A DNA stretch of 64,000 nucleotides, taken from DASQDN01 sp963844855. GTDB lineage: Bacteria; Acidobacteriota; Terriglobia; Bryobacterales; Bryobacteraceae. Shown here one piece after another: positions 8,451 to 17,894 of the stretch (its first letter is position 1; every line of letters starts with the position of its first letter). The stretch spans positions 1 through 64,000 of the forward strand of contig CAWJQP010000009.1 of the NCBI GenBank assembly GCA_963844855.1. The letters run 5' to 3'. The notes under the pieces are model-generated. The model did no database searches and was not told where the DNA came from. It saw only the letters and a list, made by a program, of their open reading frames with translations. The position numbers were made by a program, and so were the translations under genes.

Positions 8451-9434
8451 CCGCTTGCGATGCGGAACGTGTAGACGTCTCGCGGGCCACCGTATTTGTG
8501 TGAGAAATGTCGGTAGCCACAATCCTGATCATCACCTCCCGGCAACGGGCCTCCAGAATCAGTGTTTCGATTTGGAAAGGTCCTCCTCACTCACGAACGG
8601 CGGCGGCTATGATTTCCCGTCGGTGAGTGTCTCCCGAGTTACGACTTGAATGCTCCTATGTAGCTCCCGTCCTACGTCTATGGGGCTTTCCACAAGAAGG
8701 TTCCTGCTTTGAACTGACCTTGCATTCAAAGCAGTACCGCCAACATGCGTAAAGTTAATGCGATTCCAGCTTGTTGTCTGATCAATATTGCTCACTCATT
8801 CACATTCAAGGAAACTGTAACGGTGGAGAATAATGCGTGAACGTTAGAATCGGCCGTGCCTATTAACAGGCTGAGATGACGACTGTGAGGTTAGCCCGTG
8901 GAGAAGCATTGTATTTGTTCTGTCCGTGATACAGGTGGCACGAACAGTACTCATCCATTCCGATGTCTCCCGGGAGGTATCGTCCTTGCCGACAGACGGT
9001 CTGTTGGGAGAAGCCCTGTCTGTGATTGCTGCGCCGGTCTCCATTGTTCAGGCTGGCGATCAGGTTCCCGATAGCCAGGACCTCGATCGACCTCAGCGTT
9101 CGATCACGCTGCAGAGTGCCAATTCATTGCGGTTCCTCTCAACCCGAAACAATCAATCCCCAATTGCTCGTGAGCGGCTCCGTCCGAGTCGGATCATCGG
9201 TAGTGCGGCGGCGGTCGAGACCACGTTGCATTCAACATTACAGCCCGCCGCACTGCCGATGATCCCTAAGGACTTCAGGAACAAAATTTTAAGATAGTGC
9301 TGTACTGTGTCGTCCATGACGTCGTAGACACTGGCTCATCGGCGTGGTGCTGTCACCGTGAAGTCTTCTTGAATGGTGTAAGGGAAATTGTTTTTGCGAG
9401 ATGGTAAGGTGTCCGGACCTATCCAACAATCGAC
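8451..9434. other. 984-bp spacer without a convincing gene
   Basis: Between the truncated protease and the M20 gene there are several short open frames; the longest (8926-9297, plus) has low-complexity residue use and no ribosome site, and I assign no function. The strongest structure is the 21-bp inverted repeat at 9191-9265. The stretch is probably the eroded remainder of the protease gene and its neighbours. Confidence 0.5.
9191..9265. repeat. 21-bp inverted repeat with 33-base loop
   Basis: Arms 9191-9211 and 9245-9265 are complementary over 21 bp with a single mismatch (a T/G difference in the middle). As RNA this would fold into a long hairpin on either strand. No poly-U tract follows, which argues against a simple terminator; it may be a remnant of a transposon end or a structured RNA. 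Confidence 0.75.
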
Positions 9435-10832
9435 ATGAAGCGCTTAGATCTTAGGGCCATCCGCATGCCACAGTTTCGTCAGACTGCCACCAGTTGCACA
9501 CGCACGGCAATGATAGCTGTTGTTATGTTCATCTCCGGAAATTCCGGTGTCACGGCACAGGATATCTCCTGGCAAGCCGATGTACGCAAGCGCGCTGCTG
9601 ATGTGGAACAGAAGCTGATCGCATGGAGGCGCGACATTCACCGGCATCCGGAACTCGGAGATCAAGAGAAACGCACGGCGAAAGTTGTAGCGGAACACCT
9701 ACAACGTCTCGGGCTGGATGTGCGTACAGGCGTTGCGCGAACTGGCGTTGTGGGCGTGCTGAAAGGAGCAAAACCGGGACGCACTGTTGCATTACGCGCG
9801 GATATGGATGGCCTAGCGGTCAAGGAGACGACCAGCTTGCCTTTCGCGTCCACGGCGACCGCTCAGTACAAGGGTGCGCAAGTGCCCGTAATGCATGCGT
9901 GCGGGCACGACGCCCATACTGCCATGCTCATGGCGACATCGGAAGTCCTGGCGGGAATGAAAAGCCAGATCGCAGGAACCATCGTTTTTATCTTCCAGCC
10001 TGCCGAAGAAGGCTCCAGCGTAGTGGAGCCCGGCGCCGGGACTTGGGGAGCCAAGCTCATTCTCGAAGAAGGATTGTTTAAGGAACTGAAGCCGGAGGCA
10101 GTGTTCGGCCTGCACGTATTGCCGGGGCCGTCAGGACAACTGTTCTATCGAACTGGAGTAACGATGGCGAGCAGCGACGACCTCAAGATCCGGGTAACCG
10201 GGAAGCAGGGCCATGGAGGAATGCCATGGAACACCATCGATCCTGTCACCACGTCCGCGCTAATCATCTCGGCTCTGCAAACGATTGTCAGCCGGCGTGC
10301 CAACCTTGCCGTCGCGCCCGCGGTCATAACAGTCGGCAGTATCCACGGCGGAACGAGCCCGAACGTTGTTCCCGAAACCGTCGAGATGGGGGGGACGATT
10401 CGCAATTACGACGAATCGGCAAGAAAGCAGATGAAAGATGACATACGGCGGACCGCTGAAAAGATCGCGGAAAGTGCGCAGGCCAAAGCCGAGGTAACGA
10501 TCACGGATATGTATGCCACCACGGTCAACAACGACCAGTTGGCCCGGCATATGCGGCCGGTGTTGGAGCAGGTCAGTGGCAGACCTGCTTCGGTCGCACC
10601 GTTGCAAGGCGCATCGGAGGACTTTTCGTTTTATGCCCAGGTAGTACCCGGCCTCTTTGTGTTCCTTGGCATCACTCCGCGGGACCAGGATCCAGCTACG
10701 GCGGCACCGAATCACAACCCAAACTTCTTTGTAGATGAGGCGGCACTCGTGGTCGGAGTGCGAGCAATGTCGTCAATGGCGCTTACCTTTCTTACAGACC
10801 CGGGGCTGAAGAGCACCGGCGAGCAGCGGTGA
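9435..10832 (+). CDS. Secreted M20 amidohydrolase (hippurate-hydrolase/IAA-amino-acid-hydrolase type)
   Basis: A 465-residue M20D metallopeptidase-like amidohydrolase that would release acids from N-acyl amino acids. The N-terminus has a signal-like segment (MIAVVMFISGNSGVTAQ), so it probably acts in the periplasm. Typical motifs in order are RRDIHRHPELG, ALRADMDGL (metal Asp), HACGHDAHTAML (metal His and the family cysteine), FQPAEEGSS (catalytic and metal Glu), a GKQGHGGMPW lid segment and GASEDFSFYAQ near the end. All metal-site motifs are present. Starts further in (9465 or the ATG of MIAVV) are possible because no ribosome site precedes 9435. It stands alone. Confidence 0.9.
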   Translation: MKRLDLRAIRMPQFRQTATSCTRTAMIAVVMFISGNSGVTAQDISWQADVRKRAADVEQKLIAWRRDIHRHPELGDQEKRTAKVVAEHLQRLGLDVRTGVARTGVVGVLKGAKPGRTVALRADMDGLAVKETTSLPFASTATAQYKGAQVPVMHACGHDAHTAMLMATSEVLAGMKSQIAGTIVFIFQPAEEGSSVVEPGAGTWGAKLILEEGLFKELKPEAVFGLHVLPGPSGQLFYRTGVTMASSDDLKIRVTGKQGHGGMPWNTIDPVTTSALIISALQTIVSRRANLAVAPAVITVGSIHGGTSPNVVPETVEMGGTIRNYDESARKQMKDDIRRTAEKIAESAQAKAEVTITDMYATTVNNDQLARHMRPVLEQVSGRPASVAPLQGASEDFSFYAQVVPGLFVFLGITPRDQDPATAAPNHNPNFFVDEAALVVGVRAMSSMALTFLTDPGLKSTGEQR

Positions 10833-10851
10833 CAGAATCCAATGACACAGC

Positions 10852-11155
10852 GTGCTTATCACTGCGAGGGCTGGCGGAGTTTGGTCTGGCCATCACATAC
10901 TCCCTCGCCGCTGACGGCGCTCGCCTGCACATGCCAATATAAACGCGGAGGCTGCAAGAAATCACGAAATCAATCCGGTACGACGCGATAAACGGGACTC
11001 TAGCGCGTATCAGTAAGTTGACTGACGTGGAAGAGACTCTTCGACCAGGGAGACGTGATCTGCTGGTCAACAACGCCGGCGTCCACGCACACAGTTCAGT
11101 GCCAGAATACTGCGTGAAATACTTTTGCGCGATTGATGCAGCGCGGCGATCGTAG
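10852..11155 (+). pseudogene. Short-chain dehydrogenase/reductase remnant
   Basis: From VLIT (nucleotide-binding strand, about 10852) the frame shifts to FGLAITYSLAADGARLH at about 10880, where an in-frame TAA (10940-10942) follows; the alternative frame gives NINAEAA, the expected next SDR segment. The first frame then resumes with DLLVNNAGVHAHSSV, the NNAG motif of SDR enzymes, and stops at 11155. The catalytic SYK region is missing. At least two frameshifts and one stop make it a clear pseudogene beginning just after the M20 gene. Confidence 0.75.
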
Positions 11156-11402
11156 CTGCAAGCCGGAACCGGGCTCATGTTCTCGACCTATTTCGCCGGT
11201 AGCGGACTCGACACTATGCAACTACACAGAGTTGGAAAAGCCCGCGACCTACTTGCCTAGCAGCCTAGCAGGCCCCCCTTCCAAGCGCTCTTGTCGTATG
11301 GCCGCGACGCGGGGTCAAGGACCGCTCTGCCCGCAGAGAAATTCCACTGCAATAGTCCTGGTTTGAAGCGTCTAACGGAACCGGCGGCGTCCAGGAGGTG
11401 TT

Positions 11403-11555
11403 ATGGACCCAGCAATCCCCGCTCACACTGATATTAAAGTTCGGGTACCTGGCACAGAGATTGCACTGCCTGCATTCGCTACTCCGCCGGTGTTGTCCGC
11501 TGCGCGTCTGTCTATTCGTGGTCTTGTCCTTGAGCAGCGACTGTCATTCTCGTAA
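11403..11555 (+). CDS. Possible 50-residue ORF with strong ribosome site
   Basis: ATG 11403 is preceded by AGGAGG at 11393-11398. The 50-residue product begins MDPAIPAHTDIKVRVPGTEI and has no recognisable domain, signal peptide or membrane span. It may be the start of a gene that has lost its 3' part, since it lies in the eroded spacer behind the SDR remnant. The remainder of that spacer, 11156-11402 and 11556-11721, shows nothing I can call. Confidence 0.3.
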   Translation: MDPAIPAHTDIKVRVPGTEIALPAFATPPVLSAARLSIRGLVLEQRLSFS

Positions 11556-11721
11556 ACCTCAATAGTTTGCCGGCATACCGGTTCGGAGAATCTACCGAAC
11601 GGTTCGCGAACGGTAAAAACGCGGATTATTAGCTGACAGGCTGCGCCGCTGGCTCGAGTCTAAAATGCTGATTCCAAATCTGCATCAATTTTGACTACCC
11701 ACAGGTCGGAATCTGCGGTGG

Positions 11722-12534
11722 TTAACGAACAGCAATCGTAATGGCTTCCGAAGTCGTAATCCCGCCGATGCTGATCTGCAAAGGAACAGAATCCCCGAGA
11801 GGTGAGTTCTCCGGCACGACCACATTCAACTGATTCACACCAACAAACTGTGGCGCTAATCCAGAAAACAAGACTGGAGCTTCAACCCCACCGATCAAGA
11901 CCGTAGGAGTCGTTATAGTGTGGATAACTGGCGCCGCTCCGACATCTCCCGTAGGAACAGGAGTGTCGACCGGTCCGAGCCCATTGGCGTATATAATAAT
12001 CGTCGTCCCAACCGATACTGGCCGTGTAATCAAACCCGGAACGCTGCCATCGGGTTGTGTTACGGTCGAATCGATTGCGTTTACGGCGACAGCATATCGG
12101 TTAGAGAATGCGAATACGCCCGGCGAGTAATGCTGCACCGTAACATTCATCGGTCCCGACAACAGTCCGCCACGCGTGACAACTACCCTGACCACTTGAG
12201 TAGTGCCGAAAGGCGTAAAACTCGCCACATCCCAGGGAAGCTGTGCGTTGATCTGATTCCCGGAAACGAAAAGAAGCGGAGCCGGCTTGTCATTGAATGT
12301 GACCCTGACGCCCTGCAGGGATATCGGCAAAGGAATACTGCTCGCTTCCTCTGCGCCGGCCGCCAGTTGATCGCCGAAGATGGATACGAGAGATCCAGGC
12401 GCCAGGGCGTGACCGGGGTCTCCTGGCAAAGCGAAGCTTGCGCCGTTCAGCACTCCATCTTGGCGCAGTACAGGGATCTGAGCGAACAAACTCAGCGCCC
12501 CCAGAAACGGTAAAACGGCCAGCAGACTCCGCAC
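11722..12534 (-). CDS. Secreted protein with Solibacter-type C-terminal domain (TIGR03437)
   Basis: The 270-residue product is a signal peptide (LLAVLPFLGALSLFAQ) plus one module: NGASFALPGDPGHALAPGSL, then VSIFGDQLA, QINAQLPWDV, a TQPDGSVPGLI segment, IIIYANGLGPVDTPV and QLNVVVPEN. I know this pattern as the Soli_cterm module at the end of many Bryobacterales secreted proteins; here it makes up nearly the whole protein. The function is unknown; the fold is probably Ig-like and involved in surface attachment. Start is GTG 12534; the ribosome site is poor. It lies 28 bp behind the carboxypeptidase-regulatory-domain gene and is probably co-transcribed with it. Confidence 0.8.
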   Translation of the reverse strand: MRSLLAVLPFLGALSLFAQIPVLRQDGVLNGASFALPGDPGHALAPGSLVSIFGDQLAAGAEEASSIPLPISLQGVRVTFNDKPAPLLFVSGNQINAQLPWDVASFTPFGTTQVVRVVVTRGGLLSGPMNVTVQHYSPGVFAFSNRYAVAVNAIDSTVTQPDGSVPGLITRPVSVGTTIIIYANGLGPVDTPVPTGDVGAAPVIHTITTPTVLIGGVEAPVLFSGLAPQFVGVNQLNVVVPENSPLGDSVPLQISIGGITTSEAITIAVR

Positions 12535-12562
12535 TTCCTGAGCCTAACAAAGCCTTTCGCCG

Positions 12563-14065
12563 CTACCGAATCACGTACAGATCGAGATCCACCTTCGGAC
12601 TGGAATTGGACTCCACCTGGATTGACGGCGCAGATGCGTTGGTCATCACCGATTCATCCGGTTGCTGATACTCAAACGTGGACAAGACCCGATAGACACC
12701 AGGCGGCAAACCGTCAAACCGATACGAGCCACGCATGTCCGTACGGGTGGACCGCAGCTCGTCGACTCGCTGCCGAGTGCTTGAATCATATGTCTCGAGA
12801 TAGACCGGCGCGCCGGCCACGGTTTCTCCCGCGGATTTGACCGCACCATGAATCGATCCTGCTCCTGTTGCTAGTGTGAAACGAACATTTGCATACGCGC
12901 CGGAGCTCAACAGGATTTCGTTCCATCCATCGGGACGCGACTTACCCTGGACACCGCGCGTAGGACCCAGGAAACCCGACACGTAATGACCGGCCGGAGG
13001 TCGGGCCATCACTTCCCACCGGCCCGGCGGCAACGGCGCGCGATCCGAACTCAACTTGATCAATTGCGGCTGCTCGACGCCGGCGTAGTCCTTGCGGCGA
13101 GCGAGGATTTCCATCGACGAAGTATCCGCAGGGCCCGAAGCATACTCGAAACGCGTCTCTCGCACTAGCTGCAGTGACATCTCCACTTCCCGTGGCGGCG
13201 CGAAGATGCTCATTTGCAAGTATGCCGCCTGAAACTTCCACCCCATCTTCTGATTCTCAGGCGACTCCGCATAAAGTTCGTAGTGGCCCGGAGGCAGCGA
13301 TTCGAAGCGAAACGCGGGTCCTTGTACTCTCAGCCGTCCTGTGTCGGAAGCAAGCACTACCATAACCGGGCCTGCCTCTTTGGGAGACGGCTCTACAAAA
13401 CCTGACAAACTAAAAAGCCTGCCCTGCAGTGGTCGAACATCAGCGCCCTTGGCATCTTCATCGAGGTACACCTGCATCGGACGAGCTTCTTCATAACGCT
13501 GCGTCTCGCGCGAGAACGTCGGCACATACTCGATGTCTTCATCCTTCTTGCTTGCGCTACGAACAACGTAGTTTCCGGGCTCCAATCCGAATATCCGGTA
13601 AACGCCTCGCTCGTCGCTTCTGCCGCGAGCGGCCATTCGAGGTGGTTGCGTCGCTCGATAGGCAATTACCTCGTGATCGGAAAGTCCGACTTCATGCTCG
13701 TCGATAACCACTCCTGTAATTGCTCCGTAGCGAGGTAGACGGATCGTTACAAATGGCGAATCTTCCGCCCCCAATGCGATTGGCACACCGGCTGAGTCCC
13801 AGCGTTTCTGTCCGTACTCCGTTGGCACGAAGCCTCGCCTTGTTACTTTGAGCACATAAGCTCCGGCCGCAAGATTGGCGAACGTGAAGGTCCCGTGATT
13901 GTTCGTGCGCATCGACACCGGAACTCCGGGTGTTCCAGCTACCGGCTGCAAGGCAACGAATGCTCGGGAGAGCGATTTCCCGGTTTGGTTCTCGACGACA
14001 GTACCACGGATGCCGGCAGCACTCAGCGTAAAGTACAGCGACAAGCACCCGACACAGGTTCTCAT
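12563..14065 (-). CDS. Secreted multi-domain carboxypeptidase-regulatory-like protein
   Basis: 500 residues, starting with a short signal peptide (CLSLYFTLSAAGIRG). It contains several CarboxypepD-regulatory/SdrD-B-like beta sandwiches, seen as G-x-V-x-x-x-x-G ... F-x-F-x-N-L-x-A-G-x-Y repeats: GTVVENQTGKSLSRAFVALQ with FTFANLAAGAYVLKV, GVVIDEHEVGLSDHEVIA with YRIFGLEPGNYVV, and GAVKSAGETVAGAPVYLE with YRFDGLPPGVYRV. Such modules act in surface binding or assembly; there is no enzyme domain. It begins 63 bp after the M28 peptidase stop and is followed by the Soli_cterm gene, so the three may share a transcript. Confidence 0.8.
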   Translation of the reverse strand: MRTCVGCLSLYFTLSAAGIRGTVVENQTGKSLSRAFVALQPVAGTPGVPVSMRTNNHGTFTFANLAAGAYVLKVTRRGFVPTEYGQKRWDSAGVPIALGAEDSPFVTIRLPRYGAITGVVIDEHEVGLSDHEVIAYRATQPPRMAARGRSDERGVYRIFGLEPGNYVVRSASKKDEDIEYVPTFSRETQRYEEARPMQVYLDEDAKGADVRPLQGRLFSLSGFVEPSPKEAGPVMVVLASDTGRLRVQGPAFRFESLPPGHYELYAESPENQKMGWKFQAAYLQMSIFAPPREVEMSLQLVRETRFEYASGPADTSSMEILARRKDYAGVEQPQLIKLSSDRAPLPPGRWEVMARPPAGHYVSGFLGPTRGVQGKSRPDGWNEILLSSGAYANVRFTLATGAGSIHGAVKSAGETVAGAPVYLETYDSSTRQRVDELRSTRTDMRGSYRFDGLPPGVYRVLSTFEYQQPDESVMTNASAPSIQVESNSSPKVDLDLYVIR

Positions 14066-14128
14066 GGAGTGGACGATTTGGACTGCCTCCTCCTCCGATG
14101 ACGCGAATTCCGTGGCAAACGTTGAGTG

Positions 14129-15880
14129 TTACGTAACCTTGACCTCGCCAGTAACCGACTTGCCGTTACGAAGCAGTTGTACGCGCACGACATCGCCAGC
14201 TTTCTTTCCGATCAAAGCGTAGGTCAGATCAAACGTATCGTTGATCGGTTTCGCGTCAATGGAGACGATCAAATCGCCCGCCTGCAAACCCGCCGACGCG
14301 GCAGCGGATCCGGAGGTAATATCGTCGATACGCAGCCCCTTAGCTGCGGGCTTATAGTCCGGTGTTATGCCGAAGTATCGGTCAGCGCCGCGGCGGCGAG
14401 GCGGCTTGACAAACTGAGGCCGAGGCACATCGGCGGGAAGTAAGCCGGAAACAACATCCGCAACAATATTCACTACCTTCGATGAAGCGGCGGTGTCAAT
14501 TTTGTTCCAAGTATCGGTGGGCTTGTGGTAGTCGCTATGCAAGCCGGAAAAGAAGAAGAGAGACGGGATGTTCTTGTCAACGAAGGAAGCATGATCGCTC
14601 GAAGATGAATTCTTGAAGCTCTGTTCCACTTTGAAGTCATACTTTCGCAGAACGTCTTTCAAGATTGCATCGAATGTCGACCCCGAACCGACGCCTCCCA
14701 CGAACAGCTTTGCGCCGTTGACGCGTCCGATCATGTCCATGTTCATCATCGCGACAGCGTTCTGGAGTGGGAGCGTCGGCTTCTCAACCCACTTCGCAGA
14801 ACCGATCAGTCCTACTTCCTCACCCGCAAACGCAGCAAACAGAATTCCCCGGTCGAGTTCCGATCGACGCTCGGAGAACATGCGCGCAAGTTCCAACAGG
14901 CCTGCTGTACCGGAGGCATTGTCGTCGGCGCCGGGATGAACTTTTCCAGACTGATCGGGCGCCATGGAGCTGTAATGACCATAGCCGATGTGATCGTAAT
15001 GTGCGCCGATCACAATGTACTCCTTAGACTTCCCTGGCAAGTAGCCAAGCACATTCTGAACCGTCGTCTCCGGACGCTCGATATCAACCTGTAGCGACAA
15101 TTTGAACTTTTCTGGGAGCGCGATGGACGCCGGGGCCTTCTCCGATTCAATCTTGTCCTGAAGACGAGATAGTGTTTGCCCGAGCGGCTTCAGCCATTCA
15201 TCGACAATCAAACGCTTCACCTGAAGGATCGGGATACGGGCGTCATCCGGCCCAGCAACCCTGCCGAACTCGATCAGTTCGTCCTTGTCGCCGTCCGCAT
15301 TGACTAGCAGAACAGCGCTGGCTCCATGATTGCGCGCGTTAATCGCCTTGTTTACTACGTGCGCATGGTGCGTAAAGTTCGGCTTCTTCCCTGCCTCGGC
15401 CTTTCGAAAGCTCTTCGGTTCATAGCGCAAAACGATCACGATCTTGTCTTTTACGGCAAGGCCTGCGTAATCGTCGTAGTTGAATTCCCGAGCCGTGGCG
15501 CCATATCCAGCGAATACAACGCCGGAATTAACTTTCCCATTCGCCGAGAAACTGATCGGCCGATAATCTTCATTCAGTCTCAATTTCTCGAGCCGGTTTG
15601 CGGCCCCCTGCTTGGCGCCGGTCGATACGGGAAAGGCGTGCTTGTAAGAACCTCTGTCCCCGACCGGTTGAAGACCCATCTGCCTGAAATGGCCGGCAAT
15701 GTAGTCTGATGCCCGTTCGAGACCGGCTGTGCCTGCGCCTCGTCCTTCCATCTCGGGTGCTGCGAGAAATTTCAGATGCTCGACATACCGCTGCTCCTGA
15801 GCAAGCTCGATCTTAGGCGGCGGAGCCGCGGTGACAAAGAGAACCGTTGTCGATAGAGCGAGAAGGCGCACATTTCTCAT
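14129..15880 (-). CDS. M28 aminopeptidase with PA and C-terminal PDZ domains
   Basis: A 583-residue secreted zinc aminopeptidase. Order: signal peptide (RLLALSTTVLFVTAAPPP), a PA insert (about residues 110-240), the M28 catalytic domain (about 255-470) and a PDZ domain (about 490-583, RIDDITSGSAAASAGLQAGD). Expected zinc ligands are visible: the His of GAHYDHIGYG, the Asp of HPGADDNASG, the Glu pair of AAFAGEEVGL, the Asp of MNMDMIGR and the His of SDYHKPTDTW. Start at ATG 15880; longer readings to 16078 lack a signal peptide at the start. It diverges from the M20 gene at 15950 with 69 bp between them. Confidence 0.9.
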   Translation of the reverse strand: MRNVRLLALSTTVLFVTAAPPPKIELAQEQRYVEHLKFLAAPEMEGRGAGTAGLERASDYIAGHFRQMGLQPVGDRGSYKHAFPVSTGAKQGAANRLEKLRLNEDYRPISFSANGKVNSGVVFAGYGATAREFNYDDYAGLAVKDKIVIVLRYEPKSFRKAEAGKKPNFTHHAHVVNKAINARNHGASAVLLVNADGDKDELIEFGRVAGPDDARIPILQVKRLIVDEWLKPLGQTLSRLQDKIESEKAPASIALPEKFKLSLQVDIERPETTVQNVLGYLPGKSKEYIVIGAHYDHIGYGHYSSMAPDQSGKVHPGADDNASGTAGLLELARMFSERRSELDRGILFAAFAGEEVGLIGSAKWVEKPTLPLQNAVAMMNMDMIGRVNGAKLFVGGVGSGSTFDAILKDVLRKYDFKVEQSFKNSSSSDHASFVDKNIPSLFFFSGLHSDYHKPTDTWNKIDTAASSKVVNIVADVVSGLLPADVPRPQFVKPPRRRGADRYFGITPDYKPAAKGLRIDDITSGSAAASAGLQAGDLIVSIDAKPINDTFDLTYALIGKKAGDVVRVQLLRNGKSVTGEVKVT

Positions 15881-15949
15881 GGTCGGACTCAAACTACTCA
15901 GTTTGACGTATCGAGCGGCGTTTTGGCGGTACACTCCAGGCAAATTACA

Positions 15950-17509
15950 ATGAACAAAACTATGCGGCTCACGTTTCTGCTTCTCGTTGCCCTCACCATA
16001 TCCGCCCAGACCCCGTCGACGGAGGTCCTGAAACAAGCAGCAAAAGAGATGGCTGAAGCGCGCGCCACTTTTACGCAACAGATGGTCGACTCCATCTTCA
16101 GCTTCTCTGAGCTTGGTTATCAGGAACGAAAGACGTCGACATACGTCCTCGGGATTCTACAGAAGGAAGGCTTTCAAATCACTCGCGGAACTGCCGGGAT
16201 GCCTACCGGCTTCGTTGCGAGTTGGGGCAAGGGTTCACCGGTGATCGGCTTTATGGCCGATATCGACGGACTGCCGGAAACATCGCAGAAGCCTGGTGTC
16301 GCCTATCACGATCCGCTGATTCCGAACGGTCCTGGCCACGGTGAAGGGCACAATGCCGGTCAGGCCGTCAACGTGACGGCGGCAATCGTCGTAAAGAATC
16401 TGATGCAGAAGCACGGACTCGCCGGCACGATCCGCGTTTATCCCGGCGTCGCGGAAGAGCTCCTCGGAAGCCGGACATATATGGTGAACGCCGGCCTCTT
16501 CAAGGATGTGGATGTGATGCTGAGTTCTCACATCGCCAATGATTTCAACACGACATACGGTCCTAGCGGCTCAGGTCTCGTTTCTACTCAGTACAGCTTT
16601 CATGGCCGGAGCGCACATTCCGCCGGGTCACCCTGGGCAGGACGGAGCGCGCTTGATGCTGTTGAATTGATGAACATCGGCTGGAATTTCCGGCGCGAGC
16701 ATCTTCGGCCCGAACATCGTTCGCACTACGTAGTCACACACGGCGGCGACCAGCCAAATGTGGTGCCGCCCGAAGCCACTGTCTGGTATTTCTTCCGCGA
16801 GTGGGAGTACCCTCGCATCAATGAATTGCACGAGCTAGGAACAAAGATCGCGAACGCTGCAGCGATGATGACGGACACAACGATGACCGAGCAGGTCCTC
16901 GGCGCCGCATGGCCAGGTCACTTTAACAAGCCGATCGCCGAGACGCTGCATGCCAACATCAAGGCTGTCGGAATGCCGGTCTGGTCCAATGCCGATCAGG
17001 AGCTAGCGCGCGCCGCACAGACCGAACTGAAATCGAAAGTAGAGGGTCTGCGCACCACCATCTCCGAGCTCAAACCGTCGCCTCCCTTCGCCAGCGCGGG
17101 TTCTGACGACATCGCCGAAGTGTCCTGGAATCTTCCGACCGTGGTGTTGCGCTACCCCGGCAACATTCCTGGAATGGTCGGCCATCACTGGTCGAGCGCT
17201 ATTGCTATGGCCACGCCGATCGCTCATAAAGGATCCACGGCGGCAGCCAAAGCCTATGCGATGACTGCCATCGATCTGCTGACGAAGCCGGAGATCATAA
17301 AGGCCGCGAAACAGTATTTTGCCGAGCAGACGAAGGACACCAAGTGGCAATCGCTGATTCCTGTAGATGCCAAGCCTCCGATTCACCTCAACCGCGAAAA
17401 GATGGAACGATTTCAGCCGGCGCTCGACAAACTGCAATACGATCCGACGAAGTACAAAACGTACCTGGAGCAGTTGGGAATTAATTATCCAACGATTAAG
17501 AAACCCTGA
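15950..17509 (+). CDS. Secreted M20 amidohydrolase (AbgB-like)
   Basis: About 519 residues with signal peptide RLTFLLLVALTISAQ. It resembles the AbgB group of M20 enzymes (p-aminobenzoyl-glutamate hydrolase subunit B and relatives): IFSFSELGYQERKTS, GFMADIDGLPETSQ, GHGEGHNAGQAVN where classical members have HACGHD, YPGVAEELLGSR with the Glu pair, and GSDDIAEVSWNLP. It may cleave acyl-amino acid or peptide-like amides in the periplasm. ATG 15962 is an alternative start. Its 3' end nearly touches the convergent small gene at 17512. It is distinct from the M20D enzyme at 9.4 kb. Confidence 0.85.
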   Translation: MNKTMRLTFLLLVALTISAQTPSTEVLKQAAKEMAEARATFTQQMVDSIFSFSELGYQERKTSTYVLGILQKEGFQITRGTAGMPTGFVASWGKGSPVIGFMADIDGLPETSQKPGVAYHDPLIPNGPGHGEGHNAGQAVNVTAAIVVKNLMQKHGLAGTIRVYPGVAEELLGSRTYMVNAGLFKDVDVMLSSHIANDFNTTYGPSGSGLVSTQYSFHGRSAHSAGSPWAGRSALDAVELMNIGWNFRREHLRPEHRSHYVVTHGGDQPNVVPPEATVWYFFREWEYPRINELHELGTKIANAAAMMTDTTMTEQVLGAAWPGHFNKPIAETLHANIKAVGMPVWSNADQELARAAQTELKSKVEGLRTTISELKPSPPFASAGSDDIAEVSWNLPTVVLRYPGNIPGMVGHHWSSAIAMATPIAHKGSTAAAKAYAMTAIDLLTKPEIIKAAKQYFAEQTKDTKWQSLIPVDAKPPIHLNREKMERFQPALDKLQYDPTKYKTYLEQLGINYPTIKKP

Positions 17510-17511
17510 CT

Positions 17512-17871
17512 CTAACTACCTGACTGCTTCTTGGCGACCATATCCATCGAGCGCTGTTCATTGAACACCGCTTTCATCTTGATCTCATCGCCGCTTACAG
17601 TACCGGTGTACTTAATCGTGAACTCATTGCCATTGAAGTTGCGCACAGCACTGAAGCTGATGTCGTCGCCCTTGATAACGCCGTCTTTGATCGGCGCCTC
17701 GCCCATAGCGCTGACAAGTTTCCCAGTGAGCTTTTCGCCCTCTGCCTTCAGATGAAATGTGGTCGAACGCGTACTGCCATCTGGAATCGTATAGTCCGCT
17801 TTCCAAACACCCGTCGGATCGGCGGCCGACATTATCGCCACAACGAGTAGTACAAGAAAAATGAGTTTCAT
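17512..17871 (-). CDS. Small secreted beta-rich protein
   Basis: 119 residues: signal peptide (LIFLVLLVVAIMSAA) followed by a compact domain TGVWKADYTIPDGSTRSTTF, GEKLTGKLVSAMGEAPIKDG and EFTIKYTGTVSGDEIKMKA. The G-x-W start and alternating strands suggest a lipocalin-like small barrel. I have seen this as a common short acidobacterial secreted protein of unknown function. It lies 23 bp downstream of the galactarate dehydratase gene and may be the last gene of that operon. Confidence 0.75.
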   Translation of the reverse strand: MKLIFLVLLVVAIMSAADPTGVWKADYTIPDGSTRSTTFHLKAEGEKLTGKLVSAMGEAPIKDGVIKGDDISFSAVRNFNGNEFTIKYTGTVSGDEIKMKAVFNEQRSMDMVAKKQSGS

Positions 17872-17894
17872 CAGGCGAACTGTATCACAAAATA

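Noticed and set aside
8926..9297. 123-residue plus-strand frame
   Set aside because: No ribosome site, no family, and it contains the long inverted repeat; its residue composition looks random.
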